A stretch of DNA of 64,000 bases from Adenophora triphylla var. japonica (Eukaryota > Streptophyta > Magnoliopsida > Asterales > Campanulaceae), in contig JAFEMH010000758.1 in NCBI GenBank assembly GCA_022495995.1, positions 124,001 to 188,000 of the forward strand. The letters run 5' to 3'. Made by a program: the position numbers and the translations under genes. Within the stretch, counting starts at the first letter, position 1, and every line of letters starts with the position of its first letter. The notes under the pieces are model-generated. The model was not told where the DNA came from and made no database searches. It was given only the letters and a program-made list of their open reading frames with translations. Below are positions 21,091-31,392 of the stretch, piece by piece.

Positions 21091-23950
21091 TCATTGGGCA
21101 TTGTAGGCAGCATTAAGAGCATCCTTGTTCTTTTGTTGAAGGTCAAAGAGGGAGGGAATGATGTTGTCGCTGCGGGTTTCAGGAATTGGCCAAGCCGCCT
21201 TGCCAAGAACGGCATCTTCTGCTGCTAGTTGGGCTAACTCTTCTTCGCTATAAGGCACAAGGGGATGTCCCTTGCGACTTTTGTCGCTGAAGATAGTTTC
21301 GGAACCCCATCTCGCAAGCATGGTTGGGGTAATGGCAGGATTAGCTTCTGCGGCTATAGTCCTTAAGGTATGAAGGATCGCGTTATCAAACGCATCCATT
21401 TCAGCGGTCTCAGATTTGGACTTCTCCAATTTTAAATCTTCCCTAAGCTTGGTGACTTGATTTGCTTTGACAAAGTCCTCATCCCTAAGCCGCTTATTCT
21501 CGGCATCAAGGTTTGCAAGTTTGGCCGCATCAGTCTTAAGTTTTTCGTTCTCAGCGATAAGGGTGGCCGCCTTCTCCTGCATCCTTGTTTTTCCTTTCCA
21601 ACTCTTCCAAACGGGTTTTTCCCTCAGCGACATCAGCATCTGCCTTTTCCTTGAGGTCTTTGAGCTCTTGGATGGATGTATCCCGCCTTGACACTTTTCG
21701 CCTATATACATTCCGCTCCCGCTCCGCCTCAGTAAGCTCATGCTCAAGGCTGATGCATTTGTTGCTTAAGCCCAAGATAGTACTGCCGGCCTGCGAAAAG
21801 TCATGCGACAATAAAAAGTTAGACAGAAAATATAAAGAGAAAAATTTAAATGAATAAAAGGGAGTAAGGGCGACTTACCAGGGAAAGCTGAATTCCCGCA
21901 TGATAGCCGAGCGGGCGTGATTCTCCTTTTCAACATAGGCCAATTGCTCGCAGTCACTTACCCTTTGAGGGCGTGGAACCCAAAGAAGCAGAAACAAGAT
22001 CCAACCGCCGCAATTAATCCCTTCAGCTTGGGAATGGCATTTGCTTCCCGGCAAAGAGCCACCATGCCTGGTTCATCTTCAGGAAGCTTAAATCCCTCTT
22101 CTAACCAGCTGGCTCGGCGACGAGGAGCTGAGCGAGAAGAAGGGTTAATAGGAGAGTTGTTAGGGGCGGCTTCATTTGGCTGAGCTGAGGGAGGTGGAGA
22201 GGCGGATCTCGCAGGGATATCTGAATGAGTCCCCTCAGTCTCAACTCTTTGTTGTTCAAGGGGAGCATCACCCTCTATCTCAGTATGAGGCTCATCATTT
22301 TCTTCTTCTTGTTCTTCCTGTTCCTCTTCCTCCTCATCCACTAAGTGGAAAGTCTCAGCTGGTTCTTCAGAGGCAGGAACAGTGTTGGCTTTGCGTTGCC
22401 TTTTTTGAGGGCGGGAAGAGGTGGAAGGAGCTTTCCTGCGGGATGTCTCCGATGCAACCCTTTCATCTGCACCAGTGTTAGCAATGGGGATAGTGAGGTC
22501 AGCAGGAAAGGCCCTGAGGCTGGCGTTCCTGGCCAGGGCCAGGCGCCTAGTTTGTTGTTCCGACCTGCCATGAGCCAATCTCTTTTGATTCATGTCCATA
22601 GTTCTGTGAACTGCAAGAAATAAGAAGGGATAAGCGACGATAAAAAGATGGCAGTATGTAAACAAACAAAAGAAACCATACGTTGAACTTCTCGCATGGC
22701 CGGGCACAGGTTGTGACCATTCCCGCAAACAGTGCAATCTGCACCAAATTTGTAGCCCGTATGACGTTCCCAGCCAGCCCAAGATTCAGTGAAAGTCACA
22801 GCAACTCGCGGAGGCATTGGCGGGAAGGCAAGGGAGAGTCCTACTTGGATAAGAAGGGAATGATCGGCGAGGATTTGTTGAATGGAGAATAATGCGGGAG
22901 AAGGGACAGTGGTACTGGCCTCGGCGAGAAGTCGGACCATTGTCGCTTTCAAACGTTTCTCGTCTTCATCCAAGGCCCATTTCTTATCAACTTTAGGGTG
23001 AATATCTTTCAAGTCTGTAGGAAGAGACCAACCCACGCGGGAACCAATGAAAAGAGGATCATCTAACCAGTGGTGGACTTTGGAAGGAAGGGGAGTAAGA
23101 ATTTTGGGTTTTTTATATTTAAGCGACATGCGAATTTCTTGGGTTTCATTGTCTTTCGCCGATACCCAAGAAACATGTCCATGAGAAGGTGGGTGGTTGG
23201 TTCCCGCCTGTGGCGCGGCAAACAGCTATAAAGGTGTTAACACCCTAACGGCATTGGGGTGAAGCTCGCCACTACGCTTGAGCTTTATATAAGAAAAGGG
23301 AAATGAAAGGGTCCACCGGAATCTTAAGTCCAAATTTCTAGTTGGGCGGGAAAGACTACAATGCCGTCTTGTCTATGCCTAATCGTAGAGAGGGACATGT
23401 CGCCATTATAGGGAGCGATATGATAGTTGAGATGGTCAATGTGGTATTTGGTGTGGAAAGGGGTCATGTAGGGATTTTGTAAAGGGTCATTTCCCGCAGC
23501 AGCTGAAGTGGAGGGGGTATTAGTTAAAGGCAAATTCCCGCCAGTTGATGTTGAAGCGCCAGGAGTTCCAGTATGAGACATCCCGCCTGAATCAGAAGAA
23601 GAGATAACTTGTTTATTATGTTTTCTATTTGCTAAAGATTTGGCGGCGGGATAGTCAGTGTCAGAACTGTCAGAATATGTAGGGGGACCATAGAAGCGAC
23701 AAAGATGAGCGCAAAGCTCGCGGGGAGTGAAAAACGTTTTGGACATGGGGGCTGAGGAATGAAGAAAACATTTGCCCCTAATTTCTACCGCGGCAATTAC
23801 GGCGGGATCTACCCTGTTGATCCTAAGACAATTAACTAGATCATCCCGCGGGATCCTTGCCCAGATACCCCTAGTTAAGTAGTAAATACCCCCAGTTCTT
23901 TGACACTGACCATACCTAATTTGTCTAAGACAATTCTTAAACCTAGCCAT
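21091..23950 (-). pseudogene. Antisense gene of the Tat element (spliced, gypsy-transposase-domain type)
   Basis: Minus-strand exons: 23950-23324 (MARFKNCLRQIRYGQC, TRGIWARIPRDDLVNCLRIN), 23129-22682 with its frame extending upstream (GWSLPTDLKDIHPKVDKKWA, FTESWAGWERHTGYKFG), 22610-21962 (TMDMNQKRLAHGRSEQQTRR, a Glu-rich tract, WLEEGFKLPEDEPG) and 21790-21091 (a coiled coil, LIAENEKLKTDAAKLANLDA, ending AAYNAQ). Two introns have clean signals: 22681-22611 (GTATGG...TTGCAG, 71 bp) and 21878-21791 (GTAAGT...TCGCAG, 88 bp). Frame changes near 23320, 21960 and 21590 and a TAG near 23230 break it. The layout matches the antisense ORFs of Tat elements, often annotated as 'putative plant transposon protein' or 'transposase, gypsy type'. 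Function unknown. A further upstream exon (LNIPANLQSVFDFLNDPSYF, about 24070-24006) is likely. Confidence 0.75.
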
Positions 23951-24302
23951 AATAGCGAGTAAAAGCTTGAGAAAAACAAAGGAAATTGAAAATCAAGGAG
24001 AATACCTGGAAAATATGAGGGATCGTTGAGAAAGTCAAAAACGGATTGTAAGTTCGCCGGAATATTCAAAGTCCGACCAAAGAAGTGATTGTCCAGGGTG
24101 ATTTAATGGATGAATCGAGGCAAGGAGTGGTCGTTTATGGAGGAATTTCAGAGGGGAACAAGGATTCAGTTACTAGGAAAAAGGAAGGGTCACGGAAGAG
24201 GAAGGGTGAGTTCGTCGGAAAAGGTACCAGGTTCGCCGGAATTCGCCAAAGAGGGTTTTCAGATTAAGGGACGAAAAAAGGTAAGGGTAGAAGGGAGGTG
24301 GT

Positions 24303-24310
24303 TATTTATA
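24303..24310 (-). promoter_or_regulatory. Possible TATA box for the antisense gene
   Basis: The minus strand reads TATAAATA about 350 bp upstream of the first recognisable antisense exon. The sequence 23951-24596 is otherwise without a gene. Plausible but unproven. Confidence 0.35.
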
Positions 24311-24597
24311 TTAACGGAATATGAACCGGCTCTCTAAGGATTGTATAAATTAATTGGTCCCAAAATTTTGAAATTCCCCCCAATTTAATGATTCAAATTT
24401 TAAAAGGTCTTTTCAAGCGTCAGAAAGTCTCTTCGGTTGTCTTGTCACAGCCGTTCGTCAGAAAAATTGCCTCAGAAAATGACACGTGGCACGTACGTGT
24501 CACTTTTCGCATATATCTCGTGAGAAGGGTTGCCTTAGTACTGAAAATAACTAGGACTCTAAATTTCTCGCCTGGAACATAAATGAACCAGGTCTCG

Positions 24598-24611
24598 AAA
24601 TTGGGGGCTAC
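24598..24611 (+). promoter_or_regulatory. Polypurine tract of the Tat element
   Basis: AAATTGGGGGCTAC lies immediately before the 3' LTR start TGAAATGG. Confidence 0.75.
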
Positions 24612-25377
24612 TGAAATGGTTATCATAAATAGATTGGGCCTAAATAGTTAGGAGGGTTCAATAAACTTATTAGGCCAAGTAAGATGATAATAAATGTGAA
24701 GATAAGTGACAAGTTGAGCGATAATTAATATGTCGGCTTAAGAGGGAGAGATAGGGTAATAAGCGACAAGAAGGTGATGTACAGATGAAACGGAATGAAG
24801 GTGAGAAAAGCAATAGGCGAGAAGATGAACTTGTCCCATAGTTTTAGATAAAATATGAATATCTGAGAATGAGTGATTTGGCCTACTTTGTCGCAATAAA
24901 GATTTTGTCGCCTAGCGACAAACGTGACTGATGGTACAACCTTTTGGTATACTGACACGTGGTACCAACCCCCCCATAACGTATAACAGTGTAGCATGAT
25001 GAGAATGTCAGTACTTTTTTACTAACTCTGAGGGTAGTTGACTGACTTAGCATGGATGATTGACACGTGTCCTTGCAGGTAGGGCCTATGATTACAAGGT
25101 GGTATAAATATGTGAAATTCTCCATTATTAAGTAAGTCTACTCTCTCTCTCTAAAATCTGTCTCTTCTCCATTACAATATTAGAACTCTTCTTAAATCTG
25201 AACTGAAAACTGATTCTCACGCCGGAGGGGTTTCACCGGAGTCACCCCCGGTTTAGCTCATTGTTGCTTGTGTGTGTAGGTTCCATTGCGAGCCATCCCA
25301 AGGAGATTAGCCGGAGTATCCTGTGAAGCAGTTGAAGATTCAACTCCTGATCAACACCATTTTCCATGGCAGCATCA
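24612..25377 (+). repeat. 3' LTR of the Tat element
   Basis: 766 bp, same length as the 5' LTR, with three visible substitutions. Followed by AGATC, the target duplication. Confidence 0.93.
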
Positions 25378-25467
25378 AGATCAATGAAGAGACCACTGAT
25401 AGATTATTTATGCCATATTGCCAGTAATATTCTTTTGGTCAATAACTAAAGTACTTAATAAATATTA

Positions 25468-25801
25468 CTACCTCCGTCCCACCTCAATTGATCCACTTTC
25501 CTTTTTGGGACGTCCCACCTCAATTGATTCATTCCTTAAATAAAAAGTTTTTCATATATTTATACCCTTATCATCTCTATATATTTACAAAAAAATCATT
25601 CATTATACCCACTTTAACTTACTATTCCTTCCACTCATTCTCTCTCCTATTAATTATTTTTAACTTTTACATTCTCTCTTCTATTCCCTACCACATATTT
25701 AACTTTTACATTCTCTCTCCTCTAATTTCTACCCACTTTAATAATTTTTCTTAAAAACCGTGTCCCACCTCAATGGACCAATTGAGGTGGGACGGAGGGA
25801 G
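25468..25801. mobile_element. Stowaway-like MITE (334 bp)
   Basis: Left TIR CTACCTCCGTCCCACC, right end GGTGGGACGGAGGGAG, TA on both sides (25466-25467, 25802-25803). A second copy of the TIR sequence (CGTCCCACCTCAATTGATTC) lies just inside the left end. CT-rich interior shared with the other Stowaways. Confidence 0.88.
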
Positions 25802-25923
25802 TAATATTTTATATTGACCGCGAGGTGCTAGAGTACTTTAGTTTTTTAATCTAAAACAGGAAACTCATTCCTTCGAGTATACGTAAAAAATTATAAAATA
25901 AATCAATCATATAAAACAACATA

Positions 25924-26166
25924 CTCCCTCTGTCCCATAAAACATTACCCCTTTTACTATTTTGGGCGTTCCACTTTCCTAAAAAGGAAAATTTTTTTAC
26001 TATTCTCTCCACTCATTCTCTCTCCTCCCACTCACAACACTTTTCAAATTTACTATTCTCTCCACTCATTCTCTCTCCTCCCACTCACAACACATACTTT
26101 AATAACATTATTTCTTATTTTCCGTTCTCAATAGTAAAGGGGTAAAGTTTTCCGGGACGGAGGGAG
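25924..26166. mobile_element. Stowaway-like MITE (243 bp) inside a copia LTR
   Basis: CTCCCTCTGTCCC to GGGACGGAGGGAG with TA at 25922-25923 and 26167-26168. The sister LTR at 28601-29215 is continuous at the matching point (CAACGATATACGTGG), giving an empty site. Confidence 0.9.
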
Positions 26167-26439
26167 TATATGTTTCACCAATTTAGCTACATTCATACAG
26201 ACAGAGAGAAAATATTATTATATTTTAAAAATCAACATATTGCAATCTCTAATCTATCATACGAATTATTAATCACAAGAATTTTACAGTTGTTCAAATC
26301 CTAGATTAAAAAAACATATGAGCGATGAAATCATAAAATTATTGATATGTCTATCATACTAGAAGTTACGTAAAAAATGTTGGGGAATAGGGGTATTTAT
26401 AATGCCCTATTCCTAACCCTACAGGGTTTTGATCCTGCG

Positions 26440-26660
26440 CTGAAGAAACAGCGCTGGTCCATGCCCAAAAACAATTGTGGACGGGCGTGTCCTTTGGGGA
26501 GCACGACAGTGCCAAAGTTCCTGACCTTGGGTGCGGCCGCTCCCCTTTCATGGGTGCGCACGCTCCAGTTGTCCATAAACTCTCGCTCCAGATTCCTTGA
26601 GTTGGCACGGACGTGCTAATCATAATGCACGGCCGTGTCATAACGCACGGCCTTGCCAGA
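26440..26660. repeat. GC palindrome cluster in copia LTR (counterpart at 28925-29135)
   Basis: Words such as GTGCGGCCGC, GGCACGGACGTGC and GCACGGCCGTGTC occur within an otherwise AT-rich LTR. The sister LTR has corresponding but partly different words (GGAGCGCGGTCGTGCC, GGCACGGGCGTGC, GGACGGCCGTGCC). Confidence 0.7.
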
Positions 26661-26826
26661 AAGTCTTTTACAGGAATTACCTCATTACTTGTTCAATCCC
26701 CTAATTTGGCATCCCCAACTTTAGATGACATTAAACCCAACAAATCTCCACCTTTACATCTAACCTCCGGATCACAAAACCAGAACTCCCCTTTGCCTCG
26801 AATGCGCCACGCTGAACACCAAACTT

Positions 26827-26985
26827 GTCCTTCGGACAACCAAATTGTATACACCAAAATTTTGTCCCTACAAGCAAACAGACATGTCTTCCGGACACCC
26901 AAATGTATCCCTCTGGACACCCAAATTGTGCTTCGTCGAGCACACCAATGTGTCTCCAAGACACCCAAATGTGTCACTGTATTAG
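26827..26985. repeat. Series of short hairpins with conserved CCAAAT spacer
   Basis: Successive units have a small hairpin followed by (A)CCAAAT or ACCAAT. Stems: TGTCC/GGACA, TGTC/GACA, TCC/GGA, GTGCT/AGCAC, GTGTC/GACAC. The stems differ from unit to unit but remain self-complementary. It lies in the non-coding 3' part of the copia internal region, next to its PPT. Confidence 0.65.
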
Positions 26986-27068
26986 GCAATCAAAATTGCC
27001 CCAACTGGCAATTAGGCAGATCCAGTTGACATTGGATCTTGCCAACCCAAACAGATGAAGCGGCCATA

Positions 27069-27407
27069 TCAGTGGAATTCCAAACAGTACCGTACCTTTT
27101 TCTCGATTCCTTCCTCGCTTCCCAACTGTGTGTATTGACTTATTAACTGTGGTTTGCCCAGTTCAACTCTACCTTGAGTAACTTGCTGCTCCACATGTTT
27201 GTCAACCACCCCAAACGAAGCCATGCAACATGCTTCCTTCATATATGTCTCTATCATACCCACTGTAGTATGATGCTCGACACCTGAGACCAAAAATGTA
27301 GAACCTTGTAAGACGTACAAGGAACCTTGTTTTACCCCTTTCAGAATTACGTTTGAACCAAAGCAGACATTTACTGCTTCACCTTCACCTTTAAAAATGT
27401 ATCCCAT
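27069..27407 (-). pseudogene. Copia GAG-pre-integrase fragment
   Basis: The minus frame contains VCFGSNVILKGVKQGSLYVL, typical of the region between protease and integrase of copia polyproteins. The rest is decayed. No integrase core follows. Confidence 0.6.
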
Positions 27408-27658
27408 CTTGTCTAGCCAACTAAGCTATATCAGATTCTTCGTTACTTCACATATCTAACCTTGTTCAAATTACAGAACTTACCACCTGAAGTCTGTACC
27501 GTTATGGAACCCACGTCAACTACCTTGCAAACAGAACCATTATCAATATAAATATCGCCACCTTTCGTCTCCTCGTATGTTGCAAACCATTTTCTACTGG
27601 AACACATGTGATAAGAAGCCCCAAAATCAAGAATTTAAGTATCTTTCATACCTTTGTC

Positions 27659-27844
27659 TTATTTGGTTACTATATCATAGTCCTCCTCACCGTCATCTGC
27701 CATAACTGCAATTGATCCAAATTGCTTGCTTTTATTCAGCTTGGGACATTTACGTTCCAATGCCCCTATTCCGTGTAGTAACTGCAGACACCTCCAGGTA
27801 TTAGACCCCTTTTCGAAGAACCATTGTTTCTCATACCTTGGCAC
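27659..27844 (-). pseudogene. Copia gag zinc-knuckle remnant
   Basis: The minus frame includes GALERKCPKLNKSKQFGSIA and an acidic DDGEEDYD, resembling the region just after a CCHC knuckle in copia gag. The first cysteines are damaged. Weak but in the right place and orientation. Confidence 0.45.
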
Positions 27845-28584
27845 CTACTGCTTTCTGCAACCAAACCTGCTGGCTGAGATTTTGTAGATATACCGCTCGC
27901 CTGTTCTTGAGATTATTTTAAACCTCTTTCAAAGTAACCGTATTCAAATCATTAATGCAGGAATCCACAAATTCCTCATATAACAGTGGTAATGAGACCA
28001 ACAACATAAGAGTAGCATCATTATCTTTAACTTTTAACATCAATATTACGCAATTTAAGTAATAAAGATGTAAACCTATCTATGAGGTCCCTAATGGGCG
28101 TACCTTCCATCATTCAGAGAGAATACGACTTATGCTTCAGATATAGCTTGCTGGTCAATGATCGTGTCAAATACATATCTTTCAACACAAGATACAGAGC
28201 ACCCCCGGAATCAGAATCTGCAATATCTGTCAGAACATCATCATCTAGACACCTTATAATCTTAGAATGAACCCTCTCATCTAGCGCGATCAGATCTGGT
28301 GCTTCCGTCTCAACTGCCTTCCTATCCTTCTCTTAACTCCCTGATGTTGTAGACGCGACAACACCTGTGTGAACGGCTATCACCTTGTCCTTTGAATCTT
28401 GACGATTCTTGATTACAACAGCCATTGCAGCCCACAAACCCTTGTCTCTCAATAAGGGCTTCATTTTGATCTACCAAAGACTAAAACTATTATTCACATT
28501 AAACTTGTCAACTGGTGATTCAATTCCTGATCCCATCTTTTTATTCTGCAGCGGAAAATCCCTAGACCTTTATCAACCTAACAT

Positions 28585-28597
28585 GGCTCTGATACCA
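28585..28597 (-). promoter_or_regulatory. Primer-binding site of the reduced copia element
   Basis: The minus strand reads TGGTATCAGAGCC three bases after the LTR end, the initiator tRNA-Met site. Confidence 0.85.
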
Positions 28598-28600
28598 GAT

Positions 28601-29215
28601 TGTTATAACAGAGTTTATATAGAAAACAAAAAATAAATCAATCACACAACACAACGATATACGTGGTTCACCAACTTTGCAATGTTCATAGACAGAGGGA
28701 GATAATATTATTATCTTCTGGAAATCAACAGATTACAATATCTAATATATCGCATGAATTCTTGATCAGAAGAATTCACAACCGTGCAAACCCTAAATCT
28801 AGAGAAACTAATGAGCGAGAGAACCCCAAAATTATTGATATGCCTATCACATTATAGGTTACGTAAAAACTGTCGGGAAATATGGGGTGTTTATACTGCC
28901 ATAATCCTAACTATATAGGGTTTAATACTGCGCTAAAGAAACAGCCGCCCCAGGCCAAAAAACAATTGTGCACGGACATGTCCTTTGGGGAGCGCGGTCG
29001 TGCCAAAGTTTCTGACCTTGGGTGCGGCCGCTCCCCTTACATTGGTGCTCACGCTCCCATTGTCCAGAAACTCTTGCTCTGGATTCCTTGAGTTGGCACG
29101 GGCGTGCTAATCATAACGGACGGCCGTGCCAGATAGTCTGTTCCAGGAATTACCTCATTCCTTGTTCAGTCCCCTAATTTGGCATCCCCAACTTTAGATG
29201 ACATTAAACCTAACA
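28601..29215 (-). repeat. 5' LTR of the reduced copia element (615 bp)
   Basis: On the minus strand starts TGTTAGGTTTAATGTC and ends TTATAACA. It matches 25876-26742 apart from the MITE there and scattered substitutions, giving an appreciably older insertion than the Tat element. Confidence 0.8.
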
Positions 29216-30228
29216 CTTTGTTAGTTCTAAAATTTGTTATTGTGTTCTTTAAAAAATGTTGATTACTCCCCCTACATCTAAAAAAAAAATAGTTTGGGTA
29301 GTCAAGTTTATTAAATTTTGACTAATAATTTATAAAAGTCTAATTATACTTTTAAAGTTTTTTTTTTTAAGAAAAAACTTATTTAGTAACAAGCAGAAAT
29401 AGAAAGGGAAGCCCTCCAATGCATGATCTTCAACCAGCTGTGATGGTGTAAAGAGTTCCTGAAAATATTCTCCAACCACCCGACACAGATCAGCTTAGAC
29501 TTGCCTGGTCAAAACAGACCGTCAGTTCACGATCGAAAACTGCTTGTCCACGGTTTAAAAAAAAAGACCGACCAGAACTAGACCGCCGACTTACGGGTCA
29601 TGGTTTTGGTTCCTAGTTTGCCGGTTTGCTCCTATTAGCCAGTTTTAGACTGGTTTTCTTAACTGATTTTTCTTGTGGATATTTTGAGGGTAGTTTTTTG
29701 CACTCACAATTTTTCAAATACTTAAGGGGTAGTAAGTAAGACTTGAGTTTTGAGACGAAAATATTTTGAAAAAAAAAGACGATACCTTTTTAATTTTTTT
29801 TAATATTAAAAAACATACATAGAGTTTAGAGGGGGACAACCAACTTTACCCTTTTATAATTAAGGGGGAATATTTAAGAGCATGTACCTCAAAATTTATT
29901 CACAATCCAACTTTTTCGGTATGAAGTTAATTCAAGTGATTGGCCAACTTTCCATATTTGTCACCTTTACAAAATAGTTTTTTTTTCAGACAATAATTGC
30001 ACGAAACAATGAAGTTCACCTCGATATCAACAACCTGCTCCTTTACGAAATGGACCGTCATTATGTCGATAGAAGTTCGTCTCCGATCACGTGCACCACC
30101 TCCATCTAGGTTGGTAGCCATTGTAATTGAAAGATAGTTTGAGACTTTGAGAGAGATAAGAGATTAGAAAGGAGATAGAGAGTACTAGTAATATTATAGT
30201 AGTAGGAAAAAATTGGGTGAGCGGGGGA
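29216..30228. other. Intergenic; nothing coding recognised
   Basis: AT-rich with many homopolymer runs. Around 29560-29650 and again at 30600-30780 there are words like CCGGTTT, ACCGGCGG and GAACCG that read as a degenerate repeat. A short minus-strand frame at 29927-30121 (MATNLDGGGARDRRRTSID) has no recognisable domain. Confidence 0.4.
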
Positions 30229-30454
30229 TCTATAGTATAAATGAGGGATTGTCCTTGTTACAGTTGTTTGAACAGTAGCAAGTGTCGAAATTTTTATTTT
30301 GCCCTCATACATTTGTCCCTTTCCCATTTTGCCCTTAAAATTATTTTTTTTTTAAATTAAAGAAAAAAAAAAAGTGTCCTCGGACATGGGCTTAATTAAA
30401 AAAATAAAAAAAAATAAAAAAAATAACGTGTCCTCGAATACGGGCTTATTCTAG
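30229..30454 (+). mobile_element. Short non-autonomous Helitron (226 bp)
   Basis: Starts TCTATAGTATAAATGAGGG after an A and ends CTTATTCTAG before a T. A second copy with the same ends occurs at 35202-41060 (interrupted). Internal self-complementary TGTCCTCGGACA near 30375. AT target and CTAG end fit Helitrons; the terminal hairpin is weak. Confidence 0.6.
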
Positions 30455-30873
30455 TCTATTTATAATTTCAACTTACATAATGGGACAAAAATATTAAGTT
30501 TTTGCCTTTTTTTTTTGCTCCCAACGACACACACTTCCACACACGTTACACACCGCCTTGCTGCCACACACACTCTGCACACACAGTTGAAACGGTAATA
30601 TTTTTTGAAAATGAGCCGGCAGAACCGGCGGTTTAAACCTGGCGGTTAATACTTTAGATCGGATTCAAAATTTGAACCGCCGATTCACGATTTGACCGAT
30701 TTGATGCTTCGGTGGTTTCAACAATTTGGTTAATGGTTTTAAACTGTCAATTTGATGGTCTGAACCGACCCGTATGACTAGTTTAGATAAGGTTGTTCCG
30801 TTACCCATCTTCCTCCTTTCATTTGTTTTCATTTGTAATGTGTTGATTTTGTTAGTTCGCCTCCTAGCATTAA
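30455..30873. other. Intergenic, possible decayed repeat
   Basis: No gene. Contains CACACAC-rich text near 30530-30590 and GAACCGCCG-like words at 30610-30760. Ends at the truncation point of the LINE. Confidence 0.4.
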
Positions 30874-31392
30874 CAAACTAAACTGCACGTGGATACTTCC
30901 GCAGAGAATGGTATTGAACCTATTGGAGATGTTAGACCAATCAAAGCTTATGTGCCCAAGAAGAGAGCTGAAAACAAAGGTAAGGCTCCCTCTAATTCTG
31001 CTCCGAAAACTGCTCAAAATTCTGCCCAGAATTCTGATCAGTTTTCCGCACAGAAAGCTGTTCCGAAATCTGTTCCTTCTTCATCTACTTCTCGTCCTAA
31101 CAAGAACAGATTTGATGTTTTAAACGCTGAGGGGACAATGGAATTCCGGGACGTATCTATTCCAGTTCAAGAGCCCATTTTTGGGACTGTTTTTGGGAAT
31201 GGTTCAGCTGCTAATGCCGAACTGAATGTTCATGTGGCTGGGAGCTCTGGTTCGGCCGAAATGGAGAATGGAAAAGCTGGTCATGTTGGCATTGAAGAGG
31301 ATAATGATGGCACATGGGTCCAGGTGGGCAAAAAGGGATCGAAGGGATCGAAGAAGCGCGGAGGGGCTAAATCCTCCTTGGTTTCCCAATGA
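30874..31392 (+). pseudogene. LINE ORF1 C-terminal remnant
   Basis: About 170 residues, low complexity, rich in Ser/Ala/Asn/Gln (NSAPKTAQNSAQNSDQFSAQ), then NRFDVLNAEG and a basic end (KGSKGSKKRGGAKSS). The NRFDVL motif is usual near the end of plant LINE ORF1 proteins. The N-terminal RNA-binding part is missing because of 5' truncation. Confidence 0.7.

Larger units (their letters stand above)
11921..25377 (+). mobile_element. Complete Tat-lineage Ty3/gypsy element (13.46 kb)
   Basis: Two 766-bp LTRs (11921-12686, 24612-25377), a 5-bp duplication AGATC at 11916-11920 and 25378-25382, PBS, gag, protease, RT, two RNase H domains, integrase, a 4-kb 3' region with a hairpin array and an antisense gene, and a PPT. 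The second, archaeal-type RNase H and the extra antisense gene between pol and 3' LTR are known marks of Tat elements (Grande, Retand and relatives). By eye the LTRs differ at 3 of 766 positions. Despite that, gag-pol carries many frameshifts and stops, so it is not autonomous as sequenced. Confidence 0.92.
25876..29215 (-). mobile_element. Reduced Ty1/copia element, minus strand
   Basis: Two related LTRs (about 25876-26742 and 28601-29215) enclose only 1.86 kb. On the minus strand the order is 5' LTR (29215-28601), PBS, remains of gag with a zinc-knuckle region, remains of the GAG-pre-integrase region, PPT (rich in GGTGGAGA, next to 26743), 3' LTR. Integrase, RT and RNase H are absent, so it is an internal deletion derivative. 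A Stowaway (25924-26166) sits in the 3' LTR. The left boundary near 25876 is approximate, because the LTR start is not preserved there. Confidence 0.8.

Noticed and set aside
21940..21961. Third intron in the antisense Tat gene starting at GTAAGTGACTG
   Set aside because: The next acceptor would give an impossibly short intron. The downstream exon is read in frame if one base is lost, so a frame change is more likely.
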